A stretch of DNA of 64,000 nt. Origin: Collimonas sp. OK412. GTDB lineage: Bacteria; Pseudomonadota; Gammaproteobacteria; Burkholderiales; Burkholderiaceae_D. Shown piece after piece: positions 16,333 to 23,965 of this stretch (positions are counted from its first letter, which is position 1; the number at the start of each line of letters is the position of its first letter). Where the stretch lies: NCBI RefSeq assembly GCF_900112135.1, contig NZ_FOLC01000021.1, positions 16,808 through 80,807 of the forward strand, read 5' to 3'. The notes below the pieces were generated by a model. The model saw only the letters and a list, made by a program, of their open reading frames with translations, was not told the origin of the DNA and did no database searches. A program made the position numbers and the translations under genes.

Positions 16333-16383
16333 AATCAGCTCCTTGCCCAGAGTAATTTACGGGCTAAAGAGCTGATTTTATTT
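16333..16383 (+). terminator. Second plus-strand terminator-like hairpin with no assigned gene
   Basis: AATCAGCTC (16333-16341) pairs with GAGCTGATT (16369-16377), with an inner GCCC/GGGC stem, and is followed by TTTATTTAT. It has the form of an intrinsic terminator on the plus strand, yet the tRNA already has one. The 80-base stretch before it has no convincing open frame. It could end a small RNA or act as a backup terminator. Confidence 0.5.
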
Positions 16384-16499
16384 ATAGGCAAAAAACAGGT
16401 CAGCAACGAACGTCATTGGAGCCATTGCAAGACCCGGCTCTCGCCTATTGTCGATGAGCGCGCGGAATTTGATTTGTTTCGCGCTTCACTGGCACAAAA

Positions 16500-16772
16500 C
16501 TAGCCGGTGTAGGCGCCCTTGTACCAACCCTCGCCATCCCAGCACCACTCGGTCGTTTGGCTACCAGTGGTTGCATAGACGCGGATATGGATGGTGCTTC
16601 CGTTCAACCAGCTGGTTGCAGAGGCATTTTCACCTGGTTGCTTAAAGGCGCCTGTGTACCACCCCTTCGATCCGTCGTAGCAACGTTCAGAGATCGTAGA
16701 GCCATTGGACGTATAAACACGGATCGACGGCGAGCTGGTTCCCCATGAAACGGCGGCAGTTTGAGTTGACAT
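16500..16772 (-). CDS. Fucose-binding beta-propeller lectin, RSL-like
   Basis: The 90-residue protein is strikingly similar to the Ralstonia solanacearum fucose lectin RSL. Two tandem 40-residue propeller blades are seen in [29 protein letters not shown] (about 15-43) and [28 protein letters not shown] (about 61-88). Each keeps the Arg, the Glu of ER/EW and the Trp that hold fucose. RSL trimerises into a six-bladed propeller that binds fucosylated plant or fungal glycans. There is no signal peptide, as in RSL, so release is by an unknown route. AGGAG lies 7 bases before the ATG. The GC content around it is lower than that of its neighbours, hinting at horizontal gain. Confidence 0.92.
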   Translation of the reverse strand: MSTQTAAVSWGTSSPSIRVYTSNGSTISERCYDGSKGWYTGAFKQPGENASATSWLNGSTIHIRVYATTGSQTTEWCWDGEGWYKGAYTG

Positions 16773-16890
16773 TTTTAAACTCCTAGAATGAGTTGAGTAA
16801 AGTGACGAACTAAAACACTTCAGTGATCACGACATACGCGTCACTGTGATGGTGCTCATTCAGAGTAGCAAGCAACTAGCGAAATAAATA

Positions 16891-16916
16891 CCTGTCAATT
16901 TTCCCTGTCAATTTTC
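16891..16916. repeat. Two tandem copies of a 13-bp unit
   Basis: CCTGTCAATTTTC occurs twice head to tail, 119-144 bases upstream of the lectin start. The 8-mer CCTGTCAA also forms the half-site of the lux-box-like palindrome at 46048-46065. Confidence 0.8.
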
Positions 16917-16971
16917 GCAGCCGGCAGATGCAGGCGTAATCTTGCGAGCGCTGGATCCGGCGTCAATGCGG

Positions 16972-17005
16972 TTTGGCTGGATGAGAAATTTGGTTGGATG
17001 AGAAA
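16972..17005. repeat. Two tandem copies of a 17-bp unit
   Basis: TTTGGCTGGATGAGAAA is followed directly by TTTGGTTGGATGAGAAA (one mismatch). No function is evident. Confidence 0.8.
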
Positions 17006-17288
17006 TGATGAGTCATCAAATTTCCACGATGAACGCTTCAGCGGAAAAACATACAATACGAAACGCTCAACCGGAAAATGCAGGTGGCTTTTTTGTTTTG
17101 TCCTGCCGATTTTTACATGCGGCAAGGCCCCTCTCCCCCTTTGCGAATTTCATCATCCGGCTACGTATTTGTCGCCAATAATTTATACTTGGCCATCCAT
17201 TTTCGAATTTTATGTTGCAATGCCGATTTCCCTGTCTTCAAGACGTTTGCAATAATCAGCCCGCCATCCCGTGAACCGCATGAACAAA

Positions 17289-17369
17289 GGCATTTCCGTA
17301 ATGATCGATAAATTCGAACATACACCCCTATTTTTTCCGTTTTTCTTTTGATTTGGCAACGCGCATACT
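17289..17369 (+). promoter_or_regulatory. 81-bp regulatory promoter element, copy A (pirin gene)
   Basis: In order: GGCATT (17289-17294), a 19-bp block containing the palindrome ATGATCGA-TAAAT-TCGAACAT (17301-17321), a 15-base spacer, a 22-bp pyrimidine-rich block (17333-17354, core TTTTCCGTTTTTC), 9 bases, and CATACT (17364-17369), a likely -10. The 19-bp and 22-bp blocks are identical to those of copy B at 23966-24046, with the same spacing. TCGATAAATTCGA fits the T-N11-A core bound by LysR-type regulators. The element ends 87 bases before the pirin ATG. The LysR gene at 18222-19145 is the natural candidate regulator. Confidence 0.75.
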
Positions 17370-17456
17370 TCTTCCAGTTGCTTCAACACTGCATCCGCCG
17401 CAATCATTCTTCATGGTGAAAAATGGGGCCGCCTGCAGTCATTGACGGAGAAAACC

Positions 17457-18158
17457 ATGCTTCAAATTCGTAAAAGCGAGGAACGCGGCGTTGCCGACCA
17501 CGGCTGGCTGAATTCACACCATACATTTTCGTTCGGCCATTATTTCGACGCCGAGCATACCGGCTTCGGGCCGCTGCTGGTGATCAACGAAGACCGCGTA
17601 AAAGCCGGCCAGGGTTTCGGCACGCACGGCCACAGCGACATGGAAATCATTTCCTATGTGCTGGACGGCGCGCTGGAACACAAGGACAGCATGGGCACCG
17701 GTTCGGTCCTGCATTACGGCGATGTGCAAAGGATGAGCGCAGGCAGCGGCGTGCGCCACAGCGAGTTCAACCACTCGGCGACGGCCCCTGTGCATTTCCT
17801 GCAGATCTGGATCAAGCCGAATGTCGCCGGCATCCCGCCCAGCTATGAAGAAAAACATTTCACCGTCGCCGAAAAACAAGGACAGCTGCGCCTGATCGCA
17901 TCTGCCGACGGCCGCGGCAATTCGGTGCTGATACACCAGGATGCGTCGATCTATGCAGCGATCCTGAACGGCGGCGAGCCGCTGCAGCACACGCTGGCCG
18001 AAGGACGCAACGCGTATGTGCATGTGATACGCGGCCACGTCAGCGTCAACGGTCTCGAGCTGAACGGCGGCGATGCGGTGAAGGTGACTGCCGAGGCTGC
18101 GGTCACGCTGTCCAAGGCCGAGGCTGCGGAAGTACTGCTGTTCGACCTGCCTTATTGA
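17457..18158 (+). CDS. Pirin family protein (YhaK-like)
   Basis: The 233-residue bicupin starts MLQIRKSEERGVADHGWLNS. The N-terminal cupin holds the metal ligands of the pirin signature (GTHGHSDMEIISYVLDGALEHKD, then VRHSEFN). The C-terminal cupin is more degenerate. Bacterial pirins such as YhaK and YhhW bind iron or other metals and some have quercetinase activity; the true substrate is often unknown. The ribosome site ACGGAG is 6 bases before the ATG. It faces the LysR gene, the same neighbours as yhaK and yhaJ in E. coli. Its promoter carries the shared 81-bp element. Confidence 0.92.
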   Translation: MLQIRKSEERGVADHGWLNSHHTFSFGHYFDAEHTGFGPLLVINEDRVKAGQGFGTHGHSDMEIISYVLDGALEHKDSMGTGSVLHYGDVQRMSAGSGVRHSEFNHSATAPVHFLQIWIKPNVAGIPPSYEEKHFTVAEKQGQLRLIASADGRGNSVLIHQDASIYAAILNGGEPLQHTLAEGRNAYVHVIRGHVSVNGLELNGGDAVKVTAEAAVTLSKAEAAEVLLFDLPY

Positions 18159-18183
18159 TTTTGCAGGCGCAGCAGAAGTGAAC

Positions 18184-18223
18184 CAGGCCGGGACAGCGCC
18201 AAGCTGCCCGGCCTGTTTTTTTT
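18184..18223 (+). terminator. Terminator of the pirin gene
   Basis: CAGGCCGGG and CCCGGCCTG form a 9-bp perfect stem followed by eight T. The T-run touches the stop codon of the convergent LysR gene. Confidence 0.92.
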
Positions 18224-19145
18224 AGCGCGCTCCAGGCACATGGCGGACCAGGCGCGCCATGGCGTCGCTGCCGCGCATGCGCTCCATCCACCAGCTCAAG
18301 GCGGCGCCGTCGTCGCCGGTGCGCCACGCCAGCGAAAAGGTTTCGTCCGGCTTCGGCTCTTCCACTTCTTTCACGATCAGGGCGCCCGACGCAATCGCCG
18401 CGCGCGCACATGGCTCCGGCAAAAAGCCGAAGCCGATGCCGGCCAGCTGCAAGTCGTATTTGCTGCGCATGTCGGGCACCGTCAGCGTGTCTTGCCCGAA
18501 CAGCAGGCCGACCGTGCGCGAGGCCATCCTGCGCGCCGAATCCGCTACGCTGATAGCGCGGTGCGGCAACAGCTCGGCCTTGCCCAGCACACGCTTCACC
18601 TTGGCCAGCGGATGATTTGGCGCCACTACGAACACAAAAGAAATCGTCCCCATCTTCTCAGCGATATAACCGCCGCCCGCCGGCCCCTGCCCCGGCGCCG
18701 CGATCAGCAAATCGACACGGCGCTCCAGCAGCGCTTCCCAGGTGCCGGCCAGCGATTCCCTGGCGATGCGCAAGCGGGTCTTGTCGGCTACCGCGCAGAA
18801 GGCGGCGATATCGGTCTCCAGCGCCGTCACCGAAAACAGCGAGTCTATGCAGATCGTCAGCTCGGTCTCCCAGCCGGAGGCCACGCGGCGCACGCGGTGC
18901 TCCAGGTCTTCCGCCGCCTTCAGCAGGTAGCGCCCCTCCTTGAGCAGCTCGGCGCCGGCGCGCGTCAGCGCTACCTTCGGTCCCTGGCGTTCGTAGACCT
19001 GCACGCCCAGGTCTTGCTCAAGTTTCGATACGGTGTAGGAGATGGTCGAAGGGACGCGGTGCAATTCGCTGCCGGCGGCGGAGAACGAACCGCGGCGGTC
19101 GATGGCGTCGAGAATCAACAGCGCATCGAGACTGATTCTGAACAT
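18222..19145 (-). CDS. LysR-type transcriptional regulator, YhaJ-like
   Basis: The 307-residue regulator has an N-terminal winged helix-turn-helix (LDALLILDAIDRRGSFSAAGSELHRVPSTISYTVSKLEQDLGVQVYER, about 6-53) and a periplasmic-binding-like effector domain (about 90-295). DAIDRRGSF, the ASGWETELTI hinge and the overall pattern resemble E. coli YhaJ, which lies beside the pirin gene yhaK. It is the last gene of a minus-strand series that starts at ycaC, 26 bases after the DedA gene. It may therefore be expressed from a promoter it controls. Its likely sites are the two 81-bp elements. Confidence 0.92.
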   Translation of the reverse strand: MFRISLDALLILDAIDRRGSFSAAGSELHRVPSTISYTVSKLEQDLGVQVYERQGPKVALTRAGAELLKEGRYLLKAAEDLEHRVRRVASGWETELTICIDSLFSVTALETDIAAFCAVADKTRLRIARESLAGTWEALLERRVDLLIAAPGQGPAGGGYIAEKMGTISFVFVVAPNHPLAKVKRVLGKAELLPHRAISVADSARRMASRTVGLLFGQDTLTVPDMRSKYDLQLAGIGFGFLPEPCARAAIASGALIVKEVEEPKPDETFSLAWRTGDDGAALSWWMERMRGSDAMARLVRHVPGAR

Positions 19146-19170
19146 GGAACTCCCGATAGAGAGAAAAGAA

Positions 19171-20094
19171 TTAGGAATCGATCGCGTAGCCGGCTGCGAT
19201 CCAGGCGTCTATGCCGCCCGACAGCGGCCGCACTTTTTTGTAGCCCCTCAGCATCAGCTGCTTGGCGACCAGCGCCGCCGAGGCTTCGTTGGGACAGGCG
19301 CAGTAGACGATCACTTCCTGGTCTACCGGCGCATCGAACACGAAGCTGTTGATTTCCTGGTGCGAGATGGTGCGCGCGCCGGGGATCCTCCCGGCCTGCT
19401 GCGAAGCCGGCGAACGGACATCGACGATGGCCGGCGTGATGCCCTGCTTGAACAGCTGGTCCAGTTCCGCCACCGAGATGCGCGCCATGCGCAAGGACAT
19501 GCGGAAACGCCGGCGCTGCCACCATTTGCTGGCGACGAATATCGCAAAGCCGGCGGCCACCAGCATCATGCCGTACTGGCCGAGCTCGGTCAGCACGCTC
19601 AGCAGGTCGTCGATGGTGGTGCTGAACAGGGAACCGAGGAAAATCGCCAGGCCGGCCCACAAGGCCGCGCCCATGCTGTCGTAAACGATGAAGGTAGTGC
19701 GGCTGGTGCCGATGGTGCCGGCCAGCGCGCTGGCGATGGAAGCAAAACCCGGGATGAATTTGGCGACCAGCAGCGAACGCGCGCCCCAGCGCGAATAGAT
19801 GGACTCGGTCTGCCGCACGCATGAGTCGGGCGATAGTGAAATCCGGCACAGCGTGGACAGCACTTTCCTGCCGTAACGCCGGCCCGCCATGTACCAGAGG
19901 AAATCGGCGATCAGTGCCGCCGCCACCGCGGTAAGCAACAGCACCGGCGCCGAATAATCGCCGCGGTGCATCAGGGCGCCGGTGATCACCAGGGTCGGAT
20001 AGGCCGGCACCGGCGCGCCCAGCTGCTCCGCCAGCACATTGAAAAATACGATGACCAGCCCATATTGCTCGATCAGATGAAACAGGTAGGTCAT
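19171..20094 (-). CDS. DedA-family membrane protein fused to a rhodanese domain
   Basis: The 307-residue protein has two parts. Residues about 1-200 are a DedA/SNARE-associated membrane domain with PAYPTLVITGAL, the FLWYMAGRRYGR motif, RWGARSLLVAKFIPGF and several helices. Residues about 210-305 are a rhodanese-like domain (TPAIVDVRSPASQQAGRIPGARTI...VIVYCACPNEASAA...GYKKVRPLSGGIDAWIAAG) with the candidate active Cys in YCACPNEAS. DedA proteins are linked to membrane lipid flipping and proton-motive-force upkeep. The rhodanese part would face the cytoplasm and could handle sulfur or act in stress sensing. The fusion is known from databases of Proteobacteria but its role is not settled. Confidence 0.92.
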   Translation of the reverse strand: MTYLFHLIEQYGLVIVFFNVLAEQLGAPVPAYPTLVITGALMHRGDYSAPVLLLTAVAAALIADFLWYMAGRRYGRKVLSTLCRISLSPDSCVRQTESIYSRWGARSLLVAKFIPGFASIASALAGTIGTSRTTFIVYDSMGAALWAGLAIFLGSLFSTTIDDLLSVLTELGQYGMMLVAAGFAIFVASKWWQRRRFRMSLRMARISVAELDQLFKQGITPAIVDVRSPASQQAGRIPGARTISHQEINSFVFDAPVDQEVIVYCACPNEASAALVAKQLMLRGYKKVRPLSGGIDAWIAAGYAIDS

Positions 20095-20180
20095 CGCTTT
20101 CGTCGCCTCGTTGCCATGTCGATAATTGCCATAATTGCCATGCCGGCAATATCAGGGTATTGCGCTCAATTCCTCGATCA

Positions 20181-20885
20181 TTATAAAGTTGATGGCGATC
20201 CGGCCTCACTCTTTTCCGAAAGATATTCCGTGACCGCCAGCCAGGCCAGCAGCGCCGACGGCAGCAGCAGGGACAGGAACCGCAGGTACTTGTAGGCAAA
20301 AGCGCCGGCGATGGCGCCGACGCCGAACATCACCACCGGCCAGAAGAACTTGACGCAGCGCTGGCGCACCGTTTCGTCGGCCGCGCCGCGCAGGATGTCG
20401 ACCAGGTCGATCACCAGCTGGGTGACATTGCCGGTCATGACCGTGGTTGGCGTCAGGTGCTGCAGCACCAGGCGGCTGCTGGCATTCTGCACGCCCATGC
20501 TGGCGGCGCCGCAGACGCCAGCCAGCAAGGCCAGCGGCGCTTCGGTGTCGCCGAGCGGTTGCGCCAGGCAGCCGGCGGCCATGAAGCCCAGTAAAAAAAT
20601 CAATTGCAGCACAAACAGGTAAGGCATCGGCTGGCGGCCGCTGCGCTCAAGCCAGATCAGCGTGACCCGGGTCAGCGCCACCGCGAGTATGAAAGCCGGA
20701 AACGCCAGCAGCTTGATCAGCACGCCGTGCGAGTGATTGGCCAGTTCGCTGCCGATCAGCACGAAGTTGCCGGTGACATGCGCGGTGAACAGGCCGAACA
20801 AGGCGATGAAGCCTACGGTATCGACATAACCGGCCAGGAAACTCAATACGACCGATTGGTGGGTCCTGCGATTGCCTGCCTGCAT
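20181..20885 (-). CDS. YoaK family (DUF1275) membrane protein
   Basis: The 234-residue protein opens with the DUF1275 pattern FLAGYVDTVGFIALFGLFTAHVTGNFVLIG and has about six membrane helices with MTGNVTQLVIDL in the middle and a short cytoplasmic tail. Members are small transporters of unknown substrate. It follows the XapX pair by 18 bases on the same strand and precedes the DedA gene. Confidence 0.92.
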   Translation of the reverse strand: MQAGNRRTHQSVVLSFLAGYVDTVGFIALFGLFTAHVTGNFVLIGSELANHSHGVLIKLLAFPAFILAVALTRVTLIWLERSGRQPMPYLFVLQLIFLLGFMAAGCLAQPLGDTEAPLALLAGVCGAASMGVQNASSRLVLQHLTPTTVMTGNVTQLVIDLVDILRGAADETVRQRCVKFFWPVVMFGVGAIAGAFAYKYLRFLSLLLPSALLAWLAVTEYLSEKSEAGSPSTL

Positions 20886-20903
20886 CCTGCCTCCTCCGTT
20901 CTG

Positions 20904-21056
20904 TCAAACCTGGCCGGCGGCCATGTAACCCAATGTCATCGCCACCACCAGCAATGCGCCGACCGGCGTCGGCGGCGTCGGCGACGGCAGGTCGAACCAG
21001 CGGCACAAGGCGCCGACCAGCAAACCCAGCGCCATGCCCAGCAGCAGGGCAATCAT
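20904..21056 (-). CDS. XapX domain micro-protein 2
   Basis: This 50-residue protein reads MIALLLGMALGLLVGALCRW then FDLPSPTPPTPVGALLVVAM and TLGYMAAGQV. It has two membrane helices around a Pro-rich turn, the XapX/DUF1427 pattern (GLLVGALCRWF-PxPxPPT-GALLV). Its ATG overlaps the stop of the preceding XapX gene (ATGA). XapX proteins are small inner membrane proteins of unknown function. It is too short for many gene finders but is well supported by the pattern and the coupling. Confidence 0.85.
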   Translation of the reverse strand: MIALLLGMALGLLVGALCRWFDLPSPTPPTPVGALLVVAMTLGYMAAGQV

Positions 21057-21244
21057 AACTTGCTCCCGGCGGCGGCGCGCGCCGCCAGGTAGCGGTCCAC
21101 CAGCCAGTAGCCGCTGCTCATCATGAACACCAGTATGGCGCCGCTCAGCACCGGCGGCGAAGGCACCGGAATCTGCGCCAGGTGGCAGGCGGCGCCGACC
21201 GCGAACGACAACAGCAAACCCAATACGATTTTTGTATAGCGCAT
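21053..21244 (-). CDS. XapX domain micro-protein 1
   Basis: The 63-residue protein has two membrane helices: MRYTKIVLGLLLSFAVGAAC, a Pro-rich turn QIPVPSPPVLSGA, and ILVFMMSSGYWLVDRYL. This is a second, more diverged XapX/DUF1427 copy. It starts 59 bases after the amidohydrolase stop, beyond a terminator, and its last codons overlap the start of the next XapX gene by four bases. The pair may form a heterodimer in the membrane. Confidence 0.8.
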   Translation of the reverse strand: MRYTKIVLGLLLSFAVGAACHLAQIPVPSPPVLSGAILVFMMSSGYWLVDRYLAARAAAGSKL

Positions 21245-21263
21245 GATAATCCTCAATCCGTCC

Positions 21264-21295
21264 CTAAAAGAAACGGACTTCCACCGGGAAGTCCG
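21264..21295 (-). terminator. Terminator between the amidohydrolase and the XapX genes
   Basis: On the minus strand a 9-bp stem (CGGACTTCC / GGAAGTCCG) with a 4-base loop is followed by TTTCTTTTAG. The small membrane genes downstream are therefore expressed by read-through or from a separate promoter. Confidence 0.85.
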
Positions 21296-21303
21296 CGACA
21301 AGC

Positions 21304-23151
21304 TTAAAAAGCGAAACAGCTGCAACCCAGCGCACCCCAGAATCCCGAATAATCCGAGATCGGCACCGTCGATTTCCTTGCTGCGTCATGCGCGTGGGCG
21401 TGCACGCCGCAGGCGCCGGCACACTGATGCGGCAGGGCCTGGCGCTGCTGCGCCACAGGACGGTAATGGCCCGGCACGGTTTTCACCGGCGACCAGTCCG
21501 GCAGCACCGGGATAGGCGGCGGCGCCAGCGGCGCGAACTCGGCGGCGCCATAGACGATCTTGCCGCCAACCACCGTCAGCACCGATTCCAGCGCCTTGAT
21601 GCTGTCTTCGTCGACGCTGAAGAAATCTGCCGACAACACCGCCAGGTCCGCCAGCTGCCCTTGCTTGATGCGGCCCTTCTTGCCCTGCTCGCTGGAAAAC
21701 CAGGCGCTGCCGTTGGTCCAGAGTTCGAGCGCGGTTTCGCGCGGCAGCCTGGCCGCGGTGTCGTACAGCTTCATGCCGCCGACGGTGCGTCCCGACACCA
21801 GCCAGTACAGCGCGGTCCAAGGGTTGTAGCTGGCCACCCGGGTAGCATCGGTGCCGGCGCCGACCGGCACGCCCATCTCCAGCATGCGCGCTATCGGCGG
21901 CGTGTGGGCCGCGGCGTCGGCGCCGTAGCGGTCGACAAAATACTCGCCCTGGAACGCCATCCGGTGCTGGATCGCGATGCCGCCGCCCAGCACGCGCACC
22001 CGTTCGATATTCTGCGGCGTGATGGTTTCCGCATGGTCGAAGATCCAGTGCAAGCCGTCGAATGGAATCTCGCGGTTCACTTTTTCAAACACATCCAGCA
22101 TGCGGCTGATCGATTCGTTGTAAGTGGCGTGCAGGCGGAACGGCCAGCGCTGCGAGACCAGGTGCCGCACCACTTGCTCCAGCTCGTTTTCCATGCCTGC
22201 CGCCAGCTCCGGCCGCGGCTCCAGGAAATCTTCAAAGTCCGCCGCCGAAAACACCAGCATTTCGCCGGCGCCGTTATGGCGGTAGAAATCGTCGCCCTGG
22301 CCGGGCGTGACCAAACCGGTCCATTTCTGGAAATCGTCCAGCTCCTGTCCCTTGCGCTGGGTGAACAGGTTGTAGGCGATGCGTATCGTCAGCTGCTGGT
22401 CGCGCGCCAGCTGGTCGATGATGGCGTAGTCCTCGGGATAATTCTGGAAACCGCCGCCGGCGTCGATGGCGCTGGTGACGCCGAGCCGGTTCAGCTCGCG
22501 CATGAACTGGCGGGTGGAGTTGACTTGCTGCTCGTGCGGCAAAGCCGGGCCCTTGGCCAGGGTTGCATACAGGATCATCGCATTCGGCTTGGCGATCAGC
22601 ATGCCGGTCGGATTGCCGGCAGCGTCGCGCTGGATTTCGCCGCCGGGCGGATTCGGCGTGTCCTTGGTGTAGCCGACGGCGCGCAAGGCGGCGCGGTTGA
22701 GCAAGGCGCGGTCGTACAGGTGGAGGATGAACACCGGCGTGTCAGGTGCGGCGGCGTTGATTTCTTCCAGCGTCGGCATGCGCTTTTCGGCGAACTGGAA
22801 TTCAGTCCAGCCGCCGACCACGCGTACCCACTGCGGATGCGGGGTGCGCAGCGCCTGTTCTTTCAGCATGCGCAACGCATCCGCCAGCGAAGGCACGCCT
22901 TCCCAGCGCAATTCCAGGTTGTAGTTGAGGCCGCCGCGGATCAGGTGCAAGTGGGAGTCGTTCAGGCCCGGGACCGCGGTGCGGCCGTTCAGGTCGATCA
23001 CCTGGGTCGCGGCGCCGCGATGACGCATCGCTTCCTCCGCATCGCCGACCGCGACGAACTTGCCATCCTGTATCGCTACCGCCGTCGCCAGCGGCTGTGT
23101 CTTGTCGACCGTGTGAAAGCGGCCGTTCAACAAAATCATGTCTGCACTCAT
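21304..23151 (-). CDS. YtcJ-like metal-dependent amidohydrolase
   Basis: The 615-residue protein is an amidohydrolase of the YtcJ/AepA group. The N-terminus MSADMILLNGRFHTVDKTQP is typical, followed by the metal HxH in PGLNDSHLHLIRGG (about residue 74), HATYNESI and WIFDHAETI supplying later His/Asp ligands, and GAGTDATRVASYNPW. The substrate is unknown; the group acts on amides and N-acyl compounds. GAGGAG lies 6 bases before the ATG. It is 71 bases downstream of the YcaC-type hydrolase, with which it should be co-transcribed. The C-terminus ends in an odd Cys/Phe-rich GALGCSCFAF. Confidence 0.88.
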   Translation of the reverse strand: MSADMILLNGRFHTVDKTQPLATAVAIQDGKFVAVGDAEEAMRHRGAATQVIDLNGRTAVPGLNDSHLHLIRGGLNYNLELRWEGVPSLADALRMLKEQALRTPHPQWVRVVGGWTEFQFAEKRMPTLEEINAAAPDTPVFILHLYDRALLNRAALRAVGYTKDTPNPPGGEIQRDAAGNPTGMLIAKPNAMILYATLAKGPALPHEQQVNSTRQFMRELNRLGVTSAIDAGGGFQNYPEDYAIIDQLARDQQLTIRIAYNLFTQRKGQELDDFQKWTGLVTPGQGDDFYRHNGAGEMLVFSAADFEDFLEPRPELAAGMENELEQVVRHLVSQRWPFRLHATYNESISRMLDVFEKVNREIPFDGLHWIFDHAETITPQNIERVRVLGGGIAIQHRMAFQGEYFVDRYGADAAAHTPPIARMLEMGVPVGAGTDATRVASYNPWTALYWLVSGRTVGGMKLYDTAARLPRETALELWTNGSAWFSSEQGKKGRIKQGQLADLAVLSADFFSVDEDSIKALESVLTVVGGKIVYGAAEFAPLAPPPIPVLPDWSPVKTVPGHYRPVAQQRQALPHQCAGACGVHAHAHDAARKSTVPISDYSGFWGALGCSCFAF

Positions 23152-23222
23152 GGTTTCCTCCTCACGCAATCGGATCTGGTGTAACGCGGCCCCGCCAATG
23201 GATGCACGGGGCCTCTTGGTCT

Positions 23223-23876
23223 TTAATGGGCTTCAGAAGCATTGAACATGGTCTTGGCATAGATTAAGCCGAGGCCGTAGCCGCCGCCGTGCGCAATCGA
23301 GGTGGCCACGGTTTCGTTGTAGGTTTCGCCGCGCGCCCAGTCGCGTTGCAGCTCCAGCAGGTACTGCAGCGAGGTCATGGGGCGCGCGCCTTGCTGGATC
23401 ATGCGTTCCACTGCGCGCTGGTGAGCCTCGTCGGAGACATCGCCGCTGGCGTCGGTGATGACATACACTTCGAATCCCTGGTCCAGGGCCGACAACGCAG
23501 GACCGACGATGCATACCGAAGTCCACAGGCCGGCCAGCACGATCTTGTCCTTGCCGATAGCGTTGACGCGTTCAGCAATGCGCGCATCTTCCCAGGTATT
23601 CATGGTGGTGCGGTCTATCGCTTCCTGTCCTGGAAACACGGTCTTGATTTCGTCGAAGATGGGGCCGGAGAACGACTTTTCGGCAACCGTGGTCAGGATG
23701 GTCGGCACCTCGAATTCCTTGGCTGCCTTGGCCACCAGGGCGACGTTATTGCGCAGTGAAGCCAGGTCGATGGACTTGGTGGCGAACGCCATTTGCGATT
23801 GATGATCGATCATGATCAGGGTGTGGTTGGCAGGGTTCAGCAGTGTGTTTCCTGGCTTGGCGGTTGCGATTGGCAT
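23223..23876 (-). CDS. YcaC-type isochorismatase-family hydrolase
   Basis: The 217-residue cysteine hydrolase has the isochorismatase-fold triad: Asp in LIMIDHQSQMAF, a Lys in AEKSFSG, and Cys in GLWTSVCIVGPALSAL. The C-terminal region (MTSLQYLLELQRDWARGETYNETV) fits YcaC. E. coli YcaC is an octameric hydrolase of unknown substrate. I chose the ATG at 23876 for its AGAGAGG ribosome site; an upstream in-frame ATG has none. It is the first gene after copy B of the 81-bp element and probably heads the amidohydrolase unit. Confidence 0.9.
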   Translation of the reverse strand: MPIATAKPGNTLLNPANHTLIMIDHQSQMAFATKSIDLASLRNNVALVAKAAKEFEVPTILTTVAEKSFSGPIFDEIKTVFPGQEAIDRTTMNTWEDARIAERVNAIGKDKIVLAGLWTSVCIVGPALSALDQGFEVYVITDASGDVSDEAHQRAVERMIQQGARPMTSLQYLLELQRDWARGETYNETVATSIAHGGGYGLGLIYAKTMFNASEAH

Positions 23877-23965
23877 GATGTTTCCTCTCTTATGTGCGAT
23901 TAATTCGAAATTAAAACAGGAATCCATTCCTGTTGATTGGCATGGGTTCATTGCCAATGAATTGC

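Larger units (their letters stand above)
16773..17288. other. AT-richer intergenic region upstream of the lectin gene
   Basis: No gene is supported here; the short open frames lack ribosome sites. It holds the presumed lectin promoter and several small repeats. AGTGACG (16802-16808) is complementary to CGTCACT (16840-16846) and CAGTGA (16822-16827) to TCACTG (16842-16847). Two tandem repeats are listed separately. Base composition differs from the surrounding core genes. Confidence 0.6.

Noticed and set aside
16981..17060. Hammerhead-like CTGATGAG/GAAAC pieces
   Set aside because: The two GGATGAGAAA copies are a simple tandem repeat. The stems required for a hammerhead ribozyme are not present.
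16895..17311. Short open frames in the AT-richer region upstream of the lectin
   Set aside because: No ribosome sites, no recognisable domains, and the frames run through the tandem repeats and the 81-bp element.
21388..23184. A 598-codon plus-strand frame opposite the amidohydrolase
   Set aside because: Antisense shadow; the amidohydrolase motifs and ribosome site support the minus-strand gene.
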